Positions 10,688 to 21,801 of a stretch of DNA of 64,000 nucleotides are shown here, in pieces. The notes beneath the pieces are model-generated. The model saw only the letters and a list, made by a program, of their open reading frames with translations. It had not been told where the DNA came from and made no database searches. Both the position numbers and the translations under genes were made by a program. Each line of letters opens with the position of its first letter. Positions within the stretch are counted from its first letter, which is position 1. The stretch is from Paracamarosporium sp. OC-R06-R3 (lineage: Eukaryota; Ascomycota; Dothideomycetes; Pleosporales; Didymosphaeriaceae), in NCBI GenBank assembly GCA_019828545.1, contig JACVRA010000303.1, positions 67,920-131,919 on the forward strand, written 5' to 3'.

Positions 10688-13059
10688 CTAGTTCTCTCCA
10701 CTGTCGATGTCCGGTGTTGAGGCGGCGCTCTCCTCTTCGGGGAGCACAGGCGGCGGGACGACGCCCATGCTCTTCCTCCTCGATTTCTTCTCATCGTCCT
10801 TCGATTTGGCGGCCGTGCCATTGGCGGCTGGCAACCCTACTTGTCCGTTAGGGGCCGTCGTAGTTGGACTGGCTGCTGCTTTGCCTTTTCGCGGAGCCAC
10901 GCTGGAGTAGCTAGTAGAGAGCTTCGACGTGCCGTCGGTGGTTTCGGACTTGTTGCTGAAGTCTTTCCAACGGCGCCAACCATCGAAGTCGATGAGTGCT
11001 TGCATGCAGCCCCACTCTTTGACCTTGCGTTCGAGCCAGACGAAGTTGACAGGCTAAATGCTCGTAAGTAAACGTGCCAAGTCTAAGGGTGTGTTATGCT
11101 CACCTTGGTCAAAAAGTCATTGCAACCGGCTGCCAATGCTTCGTGCCTGTCGCTCTGCAGTGAGCTGGCAGTGAGTGCCACAATGATGACCGGGCTCTTG
11201 AAGAGATTCTTATCGCCCAGCTTGTCATCGTCCTTCAGATCTCGCTCAACCCCGTTGTCCCCGAGCCTATTGTTGGGCGCTTCGCTGCTGCCGCTGCTGA
11301 AGACACCAATGCTGTTGACCCGCTCGAGCCGCCTGATCTCCCGTGTTGCCTGCAGACCATCCATGATGGGCAGCTGGATATCCATGAGTACCAAGTGAAA
11401 TCCACCAGCCCTCCATTTTTCAACAGCCTCCTTGCCGTTCATTGCTCGTTGCCATCGCACCTTTAGACGCTGCATGAAAGCACCCAAAACTCGCAAGTTG
11501 ATGATGTTGTCTTCCACAATCAGCACGTTGATCGGAGGTACCGAATTATCCAGTAAGCCCGGAGGCAAGCTGGGTGCTTCGATGGGTTTCTGCTTCTTTC
11601 GCTTCTTCTCTGGCTTCGGCGAGGATACGCGGGGCGTCGGAGGTGTGGAGTTTTGTCGCACATTGGGATCAGCCGGAGCTGGAGGTGTGGGTATAGGCGG
11701 GTTGCTGGAGCCAGAGTGCTTGGTATCGGAAGCGGAAGAATCGTGTCGCACTCGCTGTTGGGGCCGGCTAGACGGTACAAGCTGTGGTGGGCCGCCCGTC
11801 AGAGTCGTTGGCGAGGCCGTGTTGTGCCGAGGGTACTTGGGACGAGCAGCATGGGTCCTCCTCGTGCCTCCAGGTGAAGGCAGTGGAGGTAGCGTTCCCG
11901 TCTGCAGGACGGATATGGAGTGGGGCGCATGCGTGAGGACTCCTCGTGTCTCGTGAGAGGCGGTGGTCAGGGCGGCGGGAGAGGGGTTTGCGATGGGCAT
12001 CAGAGGAAAGTACTCGGTCTGATGGTGGTTCTGCGAATCGTCGTGGTGTGCATAGTACTGCTGCACTCGCGGCGAGGGCTTGGGGGTGCGGGCCCTGGGT
12101 ATGTCGATGATCAGAGCCTCGTGGACCGTCTGGCCGCCCGGGTAGTATGCATCGAGCGTCCTGCACATCTCCTCCTCCGGGCCCAGGACGCGCTCCTGGG
12201 CCTTGGCGTTGCTGTCGCGGGGCAGTATGCGCAGGGTGAGGTCGGGCGCGTCGAAGCTCCGGCCCAGCGAGTTGCCGTACTTTCGGAGGATCATCTCGCG
12301 CACGTCGTCGACGAGGTCGTCCTCGCGGATCTGCACCAGGGTCGCGGACGCATTCTGGCGCTTGACCCAGATCTTGCGGTGCAGCATGCCGGCGTTGAAG
12401 TTTGCGGGCGCGGCGAGGGAGAAGTCGTCGGGGGCAGCGGGCGGGCCGGGGACTGCGGGAGCAGCAGCAGCAGCAGCAGCAGCAGCGATGGGGTCTGAGG
12501 CGAGCAGCGTGGTGATGGCGCGGGCATTCGAGGGCGCGACGAGCGACTGGCGGCGGAGGGGGGCGGGCTTGGGGCTGGCGAGCGAGGGCAGCTCCGAGTG
12601 GACGTCGTCCGAAGCAGCAGACTCTGCGGCGGGCGGCGGCTGGAAGGGCGGATGCACCGGCGTGGGCTCCTCGATGGTGACGGTGGGACAGGCGGAGCGG
12701 TCGTCGTGGGGCAGCGAGGCCGTCGACGGTGCTTCAGCGGAGCGGACGGTGCTCTGCTGCGAGCGTCGATCTCTGGACGTCGCGCTGTCTGTTTCGGGGC
12801 GACTAGCCCTGGCGTTGGCGCTGGCGGCGGTCCTGAGAAGCACCTCCGACTGAATCATGCGCTGGTCGTCGCCCTCTGCAGGCACCGATGTCGAGACCGC
12901 GGGCAGCTTGGACATGGAGATGCTCTTGCGCAGGCTGCTGGCCGTGGGGTGCCGCTCGCTGCCCGCCGACGAGCACTGCGACGCCGACGACGAGACGTGG
13001 CTCTGCCGCCGCAGCAGCTTGGACCGCGCCTGGCTGAAGCGCGACCGGATGCTGCTCAT
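10688..13059 (-). CDS. SSK1: SSK1-type response regulator of the HOG osmostress phosphorelay
   Basis: Two exons (11104-13059, 10688-11053) with a 50-base intron encode 773 residues; the splice joins the receiver domain exactly at the conserved Thr-Lys-Pro. The start is ATG 13059; the frame is open 27 codons further but begins there with the basic MSSIRSRF segment. The N-terminal two thirds are Ser/Pro-rich, with a poly-alanine run encoded by a GCA repeat. The receiver domain begins at about residue 511 (VLIVEDN), with the phospho-acceptor Asp in LVLMD at about 560, followed by ALTASS, then the Lys of TKPVN. An Arg/Asp/Ser-rich loop interrupts the domain between about 575 and 620. In fungi Ssk1 receives phosphate from Ypd1 and, when unphosphorylated, activates the Ssk2/22 MAPKKK leading to Hog1. 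The C-terminal tail is Lys/Ser-rich. Confidence 0.92.
12461..12486. repeat. GCA trinucleotide repeat inside SSK1
   Basis: Nearly nine uninterrupted GCA units on the top strand; on the coding strand they read in the alanine frame and give a poly-Ala run in the disordered N-terminal region of the SSK1 protein. Length variation between strains would be expected. Confidence 0.85.
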
Positions 13060-14920
13060 GGCAGCGAGCAGGAGACGTCTGCCAGCGTCCGTCGTCGCAG
13101 GGGAGGGCGTCGAGCAGGCGCAGGATGGCGTGTGGCGCAACAGCTGGGCGTGGGCTGGCCGGGGTCGTACGGCGAGACGGGGAGACGGGGAGCGAGCGGA
13201 TCGCGGTCGCGTCTAGGGAGAAGGAGAACAAGAAAGAGAGAGCGAGATCGAGCGGACGGCAATATGGCGAATTCGCGTCGCGCGCTGCAATCTCGATGCT
13301 GGCGGGCATCTCCCATGTCAAGGCACGTCCGCAGAGCTAGCACGAATCGTGGGGCCCAAGATATTTGCTGGCCTGCCCCCTTCACCACCACCAGCGACCG
13401 CTCGTGCTGTATCACAAGCACACGCTGGCTGCACGCGTAAGCCCTGCTTTCCCCCGGAGCCGCTCCTGTCTCACGCCTGCCGCCCTTTGTAGCTGCGTTA
13501 CTGGATGTGATCCGCACCGACTCCACACCACCGCAGGCTGTCCCCCGCCGCCGCCTCTACCATAGCACGCCTCATTCACCATCGCACGACTTTCCATATT
13601 TGCTTTTCTGGCCTTCCCAACAGCACTGCTGCCCAATCGCCCTTCTGATGACTTGTAGCTTGGCTTGTCGCCACAATCCATCTCGCCTAGAAACTTGGAT
13701 ATGCAGTCCTACGAGACCCTGATATCGACGCTACTGTTTCTCCTATTCGCTGATAAGCGCCTCAGCACCCCGCCTAGCATCACGACCAACTTCATGGAAC
13801 CATTGAATTCGGCTCCGTGGAGAGTGCATACTGTGAGACTTCACTAGCAGAGCTCACCGTTTACGCAACCGCCCACATCTCCCGCGGATAATGCGGCTTC
13901 AGCGACGTGTGTTGAGTCGGCGGAACGTTGCTGCCCGTGAATCACTGCTAATCAGTCAAAGAGACTTCGCCTCTTGTCTTTCCGCTTCGTCTTGTCTCAT
14001 GTCTATCAACTGCCAAAGCCGGAATGTTCACGTCGCCAGCCACTATTATTAACGCCCGACGCGAAGCATCGTACGCCACAACCATCATCAGAGCAACACC
14101 ATGCAACATCCGCCTAGTGTGTTGCACTCAGTGACAGCAGGCTTGTGATAGCAAGCGTAGGTTCCCACGGCTCGGGATAAGACCATCGCGATGTTGACTG
14201 CTCACGAAAACAACCATATCCTACGACAAGGTGACGATATGACCTATTTACATCGTTTCCTAGGCTCCGGGTGACCCCAACGACTTTTCCTACCCATTGC
14301 GTTCTGAGTTTGTGGATATGCACGAGTTCTTTGTGCACGCCTCCACGGTCAATCGTGTCGAGTTCTCGGTGAAGCAGAGCCACACAAAATCCTAACCACG
14401 TCACAGTGCACATTCAACCCTCAAGCTAAGCGTACACGAATGCACAGAACATACTAGCACATCTGCAGTGTTTGGCCCGCACCGTTCACAACCAGTTACC
14501 CACTAACTTTCACACACCTGCAGCTCACTGACCGCTTACCCATCAATTTATCCATTCAAATTCACACGCGCCCAGTCCGCAGCTCAACTTCACGAGAATA
14601 TCACCGCCGCCGTGGCATTCATTCACTGTCCTTGTCACTCTCTACAGAACCGCGCCAGTTACCAAGATGGCTACAGATTACCAGACAATTACACTCTACG
14701 TTTTGATCGTTCAACCGCCACACATTGTCCCCCTAAATCTACGGGTACGACCGATACAGATATACTCTAGTTTCTGCGAGTGGATCAAAACTCGTCGTTT
14801 CTACTACTGTCCTTCCAGCGGCTGGCTGAGAGCACCCCGTCGACAGAACTCCTCTCTGAAGGCCCGGCTAACAAAGACAATCCGCCGCCAAGCAGGCTTT
14901 GCAATAACAAACGGGTGGAA
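13060..14920. other. Divergent promoter region of SSK1 and the zinc-ribbon gene
   Basis: A 1.9 kb non-coding stretch between SSK1 (-) and the small zinc-ribbon gene (+). The right part (14000-14660) is C/A-rich with pyrimidine tracts. A minus-strand frame at 14114-14413 begins with an ATG (99 codons), but I recognise nothing in it. A possible first exon of the next gene begins at ATG 14667. Confidence 0.45.
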
Positions 14921-15553
14921 ATGAACACCAAGCCGGCAACATCAAACATGCGCCGCTTTCGCTCAGAGAGCGATCTCCAGCAAACCAGGCACACCTCTTC
15001 CACGGGCTCGCCACAAGTACTTCTCAGTACCGCCAGCCCGCGTCGTAAGTCTGAGGACTCACCACTCCCGCCGCTGAAGATCCCCAAAGCCCGTCCTAGT
15101 ATTGCTATCGACCTTCTCCCTGGCATACCTCTCACGCCCGACGCCATGCTTCATCCACCTTCACATACATTCCCCCTCATGTGTCCGCAATGCCGTACCC
15201 GCCGGCCTATCGAAATGAAGGGCCAGATGACCGTCATATGCCAGACATGTCTTACGGCATTCAGGAGCGCGGAGAGACTGAAGCAATCTACGCAGAGGCG
15301 CGGAAGCGTGCTCACTAGCTTTCCGCCTTTGCTGACGGACAACAACAAGAGAGACGAAGACGAGCATGGGAACAAGCACGGATACAAGGAGAGCAGGAGG
15401 CTCAGTCTGGCCCAGAGCATTAGCCAAGTCCTTGGCAAGCTGAGAGGCGGAGCGGGTAGTGGGAAGAGCAGTCGGCGGGGTAGCGAGAGCAGTTTGGAAT
15501 CCTGGCGGTATAGTGCTGCCGGGAGTCGGCGGGCATCGCAGTCGTCGAATTAG
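14921..15553 (+). CDS. Small Ser/Arg-rich protein with a CxxC...CxxC zinc-ribbon motif
   Basis: Unrecognised protein of 210 residues from ATG 14921. The same frame stays open upstream to 14772 without an ATG, so the true start may be in another exon: ATG 14667 (MATDYQTITLY) could splice at about 14700 to 14771 in frame, but that donor (GTTTTG) is weak. About residue 88 onward there is CPQC, and 21 residues later CQTC, the spacing of a zinc ribbon. The flanks are rich in Ser, Arg and Lys, with many SxxS and RRxS sites that look like kinase targets. No membrane span or signal peptide is visible. The function is unknown; the ribbon could bind zinc in a nuclear or signalling adaptor. Confidence 0.6.
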   Translation: MNTKPATSNMRRFRSESDLQQTRHTSSTGSPQVLLSTASPRRKSEDSPLPPLKIPKARPSIAIDLLPGIPLTPDAMLHPPSHTFPLMCPQCRTRRPIEMKGQMTVICQTCLTAFRSAERLKQSTQRRGSVLTSFPPLLTDNNKRDEDEHGNKHGYKESRRLSLAQSISQVLGKLRGGAGSGKSSRRGSESSLESWRYSAAGSRRASQSSN

Positions 15554-16315
15554 TGGTCCATGCTTTTTTGGGTTATGCTAGAGGTACGTCCCGCTACTGG
15601 GGATTATATACAGACTAATACCGCGACGGGGGCACTATATCTCCATTCATGGCTTAGTAAAAGCCACCAAGCCAGCGCAAAGTCAACGTCAAGAATAGTC
15701 CTAAGACCGCGAGGTCACAGATCAACCGCATTTAATCACTCAACCTAGCATGTTAGATATGAACATTCTTGATATCTGCGTTCCTTCTGGATTGCTCACG
15801 ACAAAAACGGAAAAAGACCATTGTTCATCCACTAACGCAGCCACCATAGCAACACTGCAATAGAACCTAGTTTGATCGATCCTTGTGGTGGATTCAAGAC
15901 ACGCGTCGCAAGCGCTTCACCAACCAAAAGATTATTGCGTACCGCACATAATAGCAGGGTATGTTATCAGAGTGGAGGTACCGCGGGGAAGCACGCGTTA
16001 CAAAATATGCGGGATGAATTGCGTGCTCGCCACAACACTTCTCGGCCTTACCGCCTCAGGCTTCTTAGTCCCGGTCCAGACGACTTAGACACTCTCTCTT
16101 CCGGCTAGTATCCTGATAAGGTGCATCATTTGTGTGCGGACGAGCCGACGGAGTTTGCACGAGGCGGCGAACCTGCTTCGGCCCGTGAAGCGAGAGCCAT
16201 GTCGCAAGCAGAGGGCGCAATGAGGACAATTATCATACGATGAAGGAAGCATATATGATGGTGCTTCCGACACTCTCCATGCTTCGAGTCCCCAGTTGCG
16301 TTTCTTGGGAACATC
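15554..16315. other. Intergenic before the MFS transporter
   Basis: No gene recognised. It holds the 3' flank of the zinc-ribbon gene and the promoter of the MFS gene; a TATATGA-like element lies at about 16251. Short frames here have no ATG or no recognisable content. Confidence 0.45.
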
Positions 16316-18096
16316 ATGGGTCGTGGTGAAGCTACTGTTTACGCCGACGCGGCGGACACCGAGTCGTCGAGCGCAAGTGACTCGCAGCAAGAAATCGTGC
16401 GGCCCATCAAGAGCTGGAAGGGATACATCTGGGATACGTGGGACCTTCCACAGGACCAGCGACGGCTGCTGTTCAAGGTCGACGCCTTCGTCTTGACGTT
16501 TGCTTCGGTGAGTGCGCATCCAAGCCCATGCTGGCGAATCTTCCTTCGCAAGCACGTCCTGTCCTAATCGGTTCGCCCAGCTTGGATACTTCCTCAAGAA
16601 CCTCGACCAGAACAATGTCAACAACGCGTTTCTCAGCGGCATGGAGGAGGAACTGAGTATGTTTGGGAACCAGCTCGTCACCAGCACATCTATCTGGACG
16701 GTGGGCTATGTCATCGGACAGATACCGTCGAATCTGCTGCTCACGCGTGTGTCGCCGCGATGGGTTATACCCGCCGTACGTCATTCCATCCCAACTCAAT
16801 GCTGCATCAGCACCTAATCATGCTTCTAGCTCGAGGTAGGCTGGGGCATAGCCACCTTCTGCACGGCGGCGGTAAAGTCGTACAAAGAGCTATACGCACT
16901 GCGTTTCCTCGTCGGTTTCTTCGAGTAAGTGAGCCCGAGCCTACCAGCCATCCACTTCAGCCCAGCTAACCGTTTTCCCTGCCCCCAGATCCGGATTCTA
17001 CCCAGGCATTCACTACCTCCTAGGCTCGTGGTACACGCCGCAGGAGCTCGGCAAGCGCGCCATGATCTTCTGGCTCGCCGGTTCAGTCGGCAACATGTTC
17101 AGCGGCTTCCTGCAAGCTGCAGCGTACACGAATCTCAACGGGGTCCACGGGCTCTCCGGCTGGCGCTGGCTCTTCATCGTCGACGGCATCATCACCGTCC
17201 CGCTCGCCCTCGCCGGCTTCATCTTCTTCCCCAACCTCCCTCAAGGCGGCAAAAAGACATGGTGGACCACCCCCGCAGAACACGACCTCTCAGCCGCACG
17301 CATGAAAGCCATCGGCCGCGCAGGAAAACAGCCCTGGACCCGCGAGAAGCTCACCCGCGTCCTCACAAGCTGGCACACGTACTTCCTGCCCCTCCTCTAC
17401 GTCATCTGGAACAACGGGTCGCCCCAGCTCGCAATGGGCTTCTGGCTGAAGTCGTTCAACAAGAAGCCGTACCCGGTGCCAGACACGCACTTCTCCGTGC
17501 CCGAGATCAACAATCTCCCCCTCGTGACGACAGGCCTCTTCATCGCCATGGCCCTCCTCTGGGCATGGCTCTCGGACGGCCCGCTTCGCGGCGCCCGCTG
17601 GCCCTTCATCTACGCCGGCGCCATCATGACGCTCGCCTTCAGCGTCGCAATGCGCGAAATGCCCCTCTACACAGACGTCCACGGCCGCAAGGTGCTCTAC
17701 TGGCTCAGCAACCTGGGCGCCGGCGCTGGCCCGCTGATTCTCTCCTGGATCAACGAGATCTGCTCCGATGACACGGAGAAGCGCGCGCTGCTTGTTGCCG
17801 CCGGGAATGACCTTGCGTATGTCGTGCAGGCTGTTGCGCCGAACTTTGTCTGGAAGACGACGGATTTCCCCCGCGCGAGGAAGGGGTATACCTGGTCCAT
17901 CGTGTTTCAGGTCCTGCTTGTGCTGCATACGGCGGCGATTCAGGTGTTGCTTTGGAGGGATAGGAAGAGTGCTGCGAAGAGGAAGGCCGAGGTAAGGGAG
18001 CGGGAGCAGGAGAGTGAGCGGGAGGTGGAAGTGGAAGCGGAGGGGCAAGTCGCGGCTAAAGATGGGGACGGGAAGGGGTGGAAGGCGGTGGTATGA
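16316..18096 (+). CDS. MFS transporter, allantoate/pantothenate permease type (Dal5/Fen2/Liz1-like)
   Basis: Four exons (16316-16507, 16581-16775, 16830-16924, 16989-18096) give 529 residues; all three introns have GT..AG ends and preserve frame. An acidic cytosolic N-terminus of about 45 residues leads into about 12 hydrophobic segments. The family block LGYFLKNLDQNNVNNAF follows the first span, and ALRFLVGFFESGFYPG and YLLGSWYTPQELGKR mark the anion:cation symporter branch. The C-terminal tail is rich in Lys/Glu/Arg and cytosolic. Relatives import pantothenate, allantoate, nicotinate or similar organic anions with protons across the plasma membrane; the substrate cannot be read from the sequence. 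The gene is convergent with the next one. It shows no sign of decay. Confidence 0.9.
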
Positions 18097-18628
18097 GGTG
18101 TGATGTGCTGATGAGGGAGGAGTAGAAAGTGCAAGTTTTGAATGGTATGCGAAGCAACGCGAAGAAGAGTTACGGACTGCAGGATCCTGACATGCGAATC
18201 ATGTACAAGATCGCTGAAATCTGTGGGCCAAACGCAATTCCGGTCAGACTCTCTCGTGACGTCCCTACCCGACGTATTAACATAGCTCACCAATGATTCT
18301 ACCTCTACGCATCCCTCATCTCGTTGCGATCATCCAATCAAAAGCAGTATATACACGGAAGGCAAGAAGACCAATCCTATCATTGAATCATTTCATTCGA
18401 GTGTTCTACATACAGTCCACCCACCATCCATAACCCCGGTCGAATACATGCCTTGCAAACTGACAATCCAATCCATTGACATCATAGCATCCCATTCCAT
18501 CGCATCACTACCTGGTATCATTACACACAGCACAATCAATATGCACGTCCCAATCTCAATGTCGTTGCTCGCTTGAACCGATCCCAAACGCCAGAATATG
18601 CCCCGATGTCTCTTCATTCATTCGTTCT
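18097..18628. other. Convergent intergenic stretch
   Basis: This 0.5 kb lies between the 3' ends of the MFS gene (+) and the membrane protein gene (-). It contains C/A-rich DNA and no supported frame; it should hold both transcript ends. Confidence 0.45.
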
Positions 18629-20185
18629 TCACGCATCGCTGTCGCTTAACGAGTCTCTGCGGACGGTCCTTACTCCACCACGTCGATATCCCGCCATGAC
18701 GTCGCGACCACCGCGCTCGCGCTCCTCGCGCCTCGGCCGCCTCGGCGCGCCCATCTGGCTTACGCTGTCATTCGGGGCCACGCTGCCCGCCTGGCTAAGG
18801 CCGGGAATGTGGCACGGGTACGACATCGTACCCTGCACGTTGCCATTTGCCGTGGTGAAGATGTCTGAGCTGTTTGACGGGCCGGTGCGAGAAGAGCGGT
18901 GGTGCTTGCGGGGAGATTGGGAAGAAGGGCGGGAGCGGGACTCGTGGCGGGGGCGGGATTGAGAGCGGGAGGCGCGGGAGCGTTCGGCGTTGGGGCGGTA
19001 GTCGGAGTAGTAGGAGGATTCTTGGGCTTCAGACGGGGCGGCGCGGGATTTGGAGACGTCGGTGTAGGCGCCTGTGTACTCGGTGCGGTCGTCGCCTGTG
19101 GTGAAAGAGTATGCGGCTGAGGGGGGAGCACGGCGAGAAGCAGGAGCAGGAGCAGGGGCGGGAGCAGGGGCGGGAGCAGGGGCGGGAGCTTCGGAGGGAG
19201 CAGTGTATTCCGTCTTGGGGGCATCGTATGTGTATTCGCTTTCGAGAGCAGTATACTCTGTCATTGCGGGTCCACCGATTTCAGAGGGCGCAGCTTCCGA
19301 CTTGGCCTTTTTTGCCTTCTTCTGCTCGGCTTTCTGCTGTTTGGCGGCTTGCTTGGAGGCTTCCTTCTGGGCTTTTGCTTCGGCGGCAGCGGTCTTAGCG
19401 GCTTCTTTCTCAGCGAGCTTGGCCTTTCGCATGCGCTCCTTTGCACGCTGCTCCTTGGCTTTGGCTTCTTTCTTCTTGTCCTTTTCGGACTTGTTTTCCT
19501 TATCCTTGACGAGCGGGCGGCCGGAGACGTTGGAACCCAGTTCGGATGGCTCGGTACCGGTAGCAGAGTAGTCGGTGTACATGCCATCCGCCTGTCGGTT
19601 GAGGCCGCCAACCCTCGCAGGGCGCTCATCGCGGTATTCGCGGAGATCGGGATCCTTGTAGTCGTTGTCGTGCTCGTGACGCTTCTTCTTCTTCTTCTTT
19701 TCTGCGTCACCGCCGCGTATGCCGAAGTGACGGCGGCTCTTGCCCTCTTCAACCTCACGCATCTCGCTGACAGTCGTGCCCGTCTCATCAGTGTATCCCA
19801 CGCTGGTCGGGGCGCCATAGCTGCCGCCGTGCACGACGCTGCCTCCGCCCAGCTTGGTGCTCTTCGTCGCGTTACTCAACGTCCTTCCGTCTGGTCCTTT
19901 GCGGCGCAGCACCGTCGACTTGTAGTCTTCCCAGTCATTCTTCTGCCACTTGAAGCCGCCATTCTTGGCGCGGAAGAAGAACCAGAGCGCCGTCAGCGTC
20001 ATTCCGATGCCGATGAAGGCGAACAGAAGCTGGAACCATAGGTTGTTGTATGCTCGCGGGTCCTTGGAGCCCGCCGAAGGGTCGATTTTGCGCGCCACCT
20101 CACGCTTAGCAAGGTTGATGTCGTGGACGGCCATGGGCGAGAAGCCGTCCAGGTTGGACGTGATGGTGAGCGGTGAGGGCGCCAT
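18629..20185 (-). CDS. Single-span membrane protein with Lys/Ala-rich coiled coil, unknown function
   Basis: Single exon of 518 residues from ATG 20185; the frame is open to 20278 but has no ATG there. Residues about 49-71 form one hydrophobic helix (LWFQLLFAFIGIGMTLTALW) flanked by polar sequence, with no cleavable signal peptide. After it come a basic KKKKKK stretch and a Lys/Ala/Glu-rich helical segment of about 70 residues (many AK and EA pairs, likely coiled coil), followed by an Ala-Pro repeat and an Arg/Ser-rich tail. The positive charge after the helix suggests that the long C-terminal part faces the cytosol. I do not recognise a family; several Tyr-Thr-Glu-Tyr-like motifs repeat (EYTALESEYTYD, TEYTAP). 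Upstream sequence is non-coding; downstream it converges with the MFS gene. Confidence 0.75.
   Translation of the reverse strand: MAPSPLTITSNLDGFSPMAVHDINLAKREVARKIDPSAGSKDPRAYNNLWFQLLFAFIGIGMTLTALWFFFRAKNGGFKWQKNDWEDYKSTVLRRKGPDGRTLSNATKSTKLGGGSVVHGGSYGAPTSVGYTDETGTTVSEMREVEEGKSRRHFGIRGGDAEKKKKKKRHEHDNDYKDPDLREYRDERPARVGGLNRQADGMYTDYSATGTEPSELGSNVSGRPLVKDKENKSEKDKKKEAKAKEQRAKERMRKAKLAEKEAAKTAAAEAKAQKEASKQAAKQQKAEQKKAKKAKSEAAPSEIGGPAMTEYTALESEYTYDAPKTEYTAPSEAPAPAPAPAPAPAPAPASRRAPPSAAYSFTTGDDRTEYTGAYTDVSKSRAAPSEAQESSYYSDYRPNAERSRASRSQSRPRHESRSRPSSQSPRKHHRSSRTGPSNSSDIFTTANGNVQGTMSYPCHIPGLSQAGSVAPNDSVSQMGAPRRPRREERERGGRDVMAGYRRGGVRTVRRDSLSDSDA
19138..19190. repeat. 12-base coding minisatellite (Ala-Pro repeat)
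   Basis: The unit GGAGCAGGGGCG repeats about four times, imperfectly, on the top strand. On the coding strand it gives the (Ala-Pro)n run of the membrane protein gene. Being GC-rich and repetitive, it may vary in length between strains. Confidence 0.75.
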
Positions 20186-20846
20186 CGTGGGGCCGCTGCT
20201 CGAGGTGGGTGCGGAGCAGGCGGCTTCTGGGGAAGATAGATGTACTTCGGCGAGGGTGCAGCGAGTGTCAACTAGCAAAAAAAGTCAGGTGTGGTGGTCT
20301 ATAGTGATAAGAAGTGGTTTGGGGGGGAGGTGGAGCTGTTGCGCCCCTAGGACTTCTCTTTGTTGGCGATGTGGCTGGTAACGTCTCGCGGTGGTTGGGG
20401 AGGTTGGGGAAGTGACGCCATGCAAATAAACACGCTATCTCCGGGGCGACGCACGGGCCGCCGGTTTCAGAACACCAACCACGACTCCACGAACATCAAC
20501 TTGACAGAAATACTAGCAAGTCTCCAATACTGGACCTAGACTTTCAACCAATTAACCTGGGGTTTGCGGGTTTTGATCTCAAAATTTCGCGAGGTGATGT
20601 ATAACGCCATTCCAATGGCTAAGAACCTGGCCATCCGGTGTGAAGAGCGCCGTCTCTCGCGCACCCAAACCTTTTCTCCGAATCAAATTATGAAAACAAT
20701 AAATGTTTCAAGCGCCTAGGAGAGATCCGCCTCAATCAGTTGTCATCGTCTTCCTGATGTGACAAGTCCCATGCTGCAAAGTTAGATTCATACAACGCTA
20801 CGCAGCAGACCTTGTACTTTCTGGTATTCTGCAATGATCCAGTGTT
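20186..20846. other. Intergenic between two minus-strand genes
   Basis: Holds the promoter of the single-span membrane protein gene and the 3' flank of the methyltransferase gene. No frame with recognisable content. Confidence 0.45.
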
Positions 20847-21801
20847 TCATTTCGTAAGTATCCCTAGGATATGAGGGACCGTCTCATGCCACGGCTCATT
20901 TGAAGGTTGTGCTAGATCTATTTTGTCCCATGGACCAGCCTTCTTGAGATAGGATTCTGTGTCTCTGCACAGTTCACATCCTCCAAGTGCAACAGGCCAG
21001 AAGATGTTGACGAATGCTGTGTATTTCCTTAGATAATTTTTTATCACTCAACTAGGCGTTCGCGATGAATAACGTACCTTGATACAGCCTCATAAACAGA
21101 CCATGACTGCTTCGGACATGCTCGTAAAGATACCACCGCCCTCCCTTTTTGAGGTACCCATAAAGCTGGGCAATATTCTTTTCTGGCTCCGGTATACTGC
21201 ATAGGCAAAGGACGGAAACTATACAGTCTACGCTCCCTGTCTCGATGGCCCCACCAGTGCTATCGACCTTAACTTTGTCGATTTCCTCTATCCCTATCGG
21301 AAGGACCTCGTAAACCCCGGCCAGACCAACTTCTTGAACTCGCTTGGCCAGTGCAACATGTGAGTCAGGGTTCGGCTCTACGCCATACACCTTCTGAATG
21401 CCAGCATGGACGATGTGAGATCTGACACCAGGCTTGTCAATTGGTACTTTAGCCTTGTCGTAGAGATCGATCCAGTAGCCTCGACCAGGCCCGATGTCAA
21501 GAACGATGCCGCCCACCGGAGGCGCCACGGGGTCGCTCGTGATTTGCGCGTCTTTCATTCGTCCTTCCAGAAGAGCTGTGATGCGATCCCCGTTGTTTGC
21601 TCTCAATTGAGGGCCGAACCAGACCCAGAAAGCACTAAACCATGCATACTGTAGCTCTCTCCATGAAAAGAGTATATTTGACTCGCCAGTTTCGTATAAT
21701 CGCCGAATTGTGCTGTACAGAAAGGGCAGCGTCGTGGACATGAAACGCCATGGAGAAAGAAGAGACCAAAAAAGCACGGAAAGTTCAACGAATTTGGTCA
21801 T
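20847..21801 (-). CDS. SAM-dependent methyltransferase, METTL7/thiol-methyltransferase-like
   Basis: Two exons (21078-21801, 20847-21016) with a 61-base intron encode 297 residues. The N-terminal 35 residues are hydrophobic and may anchor the protein to the ER or lipid droplets, as in METTL7 proteins. Motif I of class I methyltransferases is VLDIGPGRGYW at about 100-110, followed by VYGVEPNPD (motif II acidic residue) and DCIVSVLCLCSIPEPE (motif IV region). The KKGGRWYLYEHVRS segment is the usual beta-6 strand of this subfamily. The second exon supplies the conserved GCELCRDTE block. The substrate is unknown; family members methylate small thiols or other small molecules. The gene borders the gene-poor island on the left. 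Confidence 0.86.

Noticed and set aside
16929..17771. 280-codon plus-strand frame inside the MFS gene
   Set aside because: It is a shadow of the MFS exon 4 reading frame, composed mostly of Arg/His/Pro from high-GC codons.
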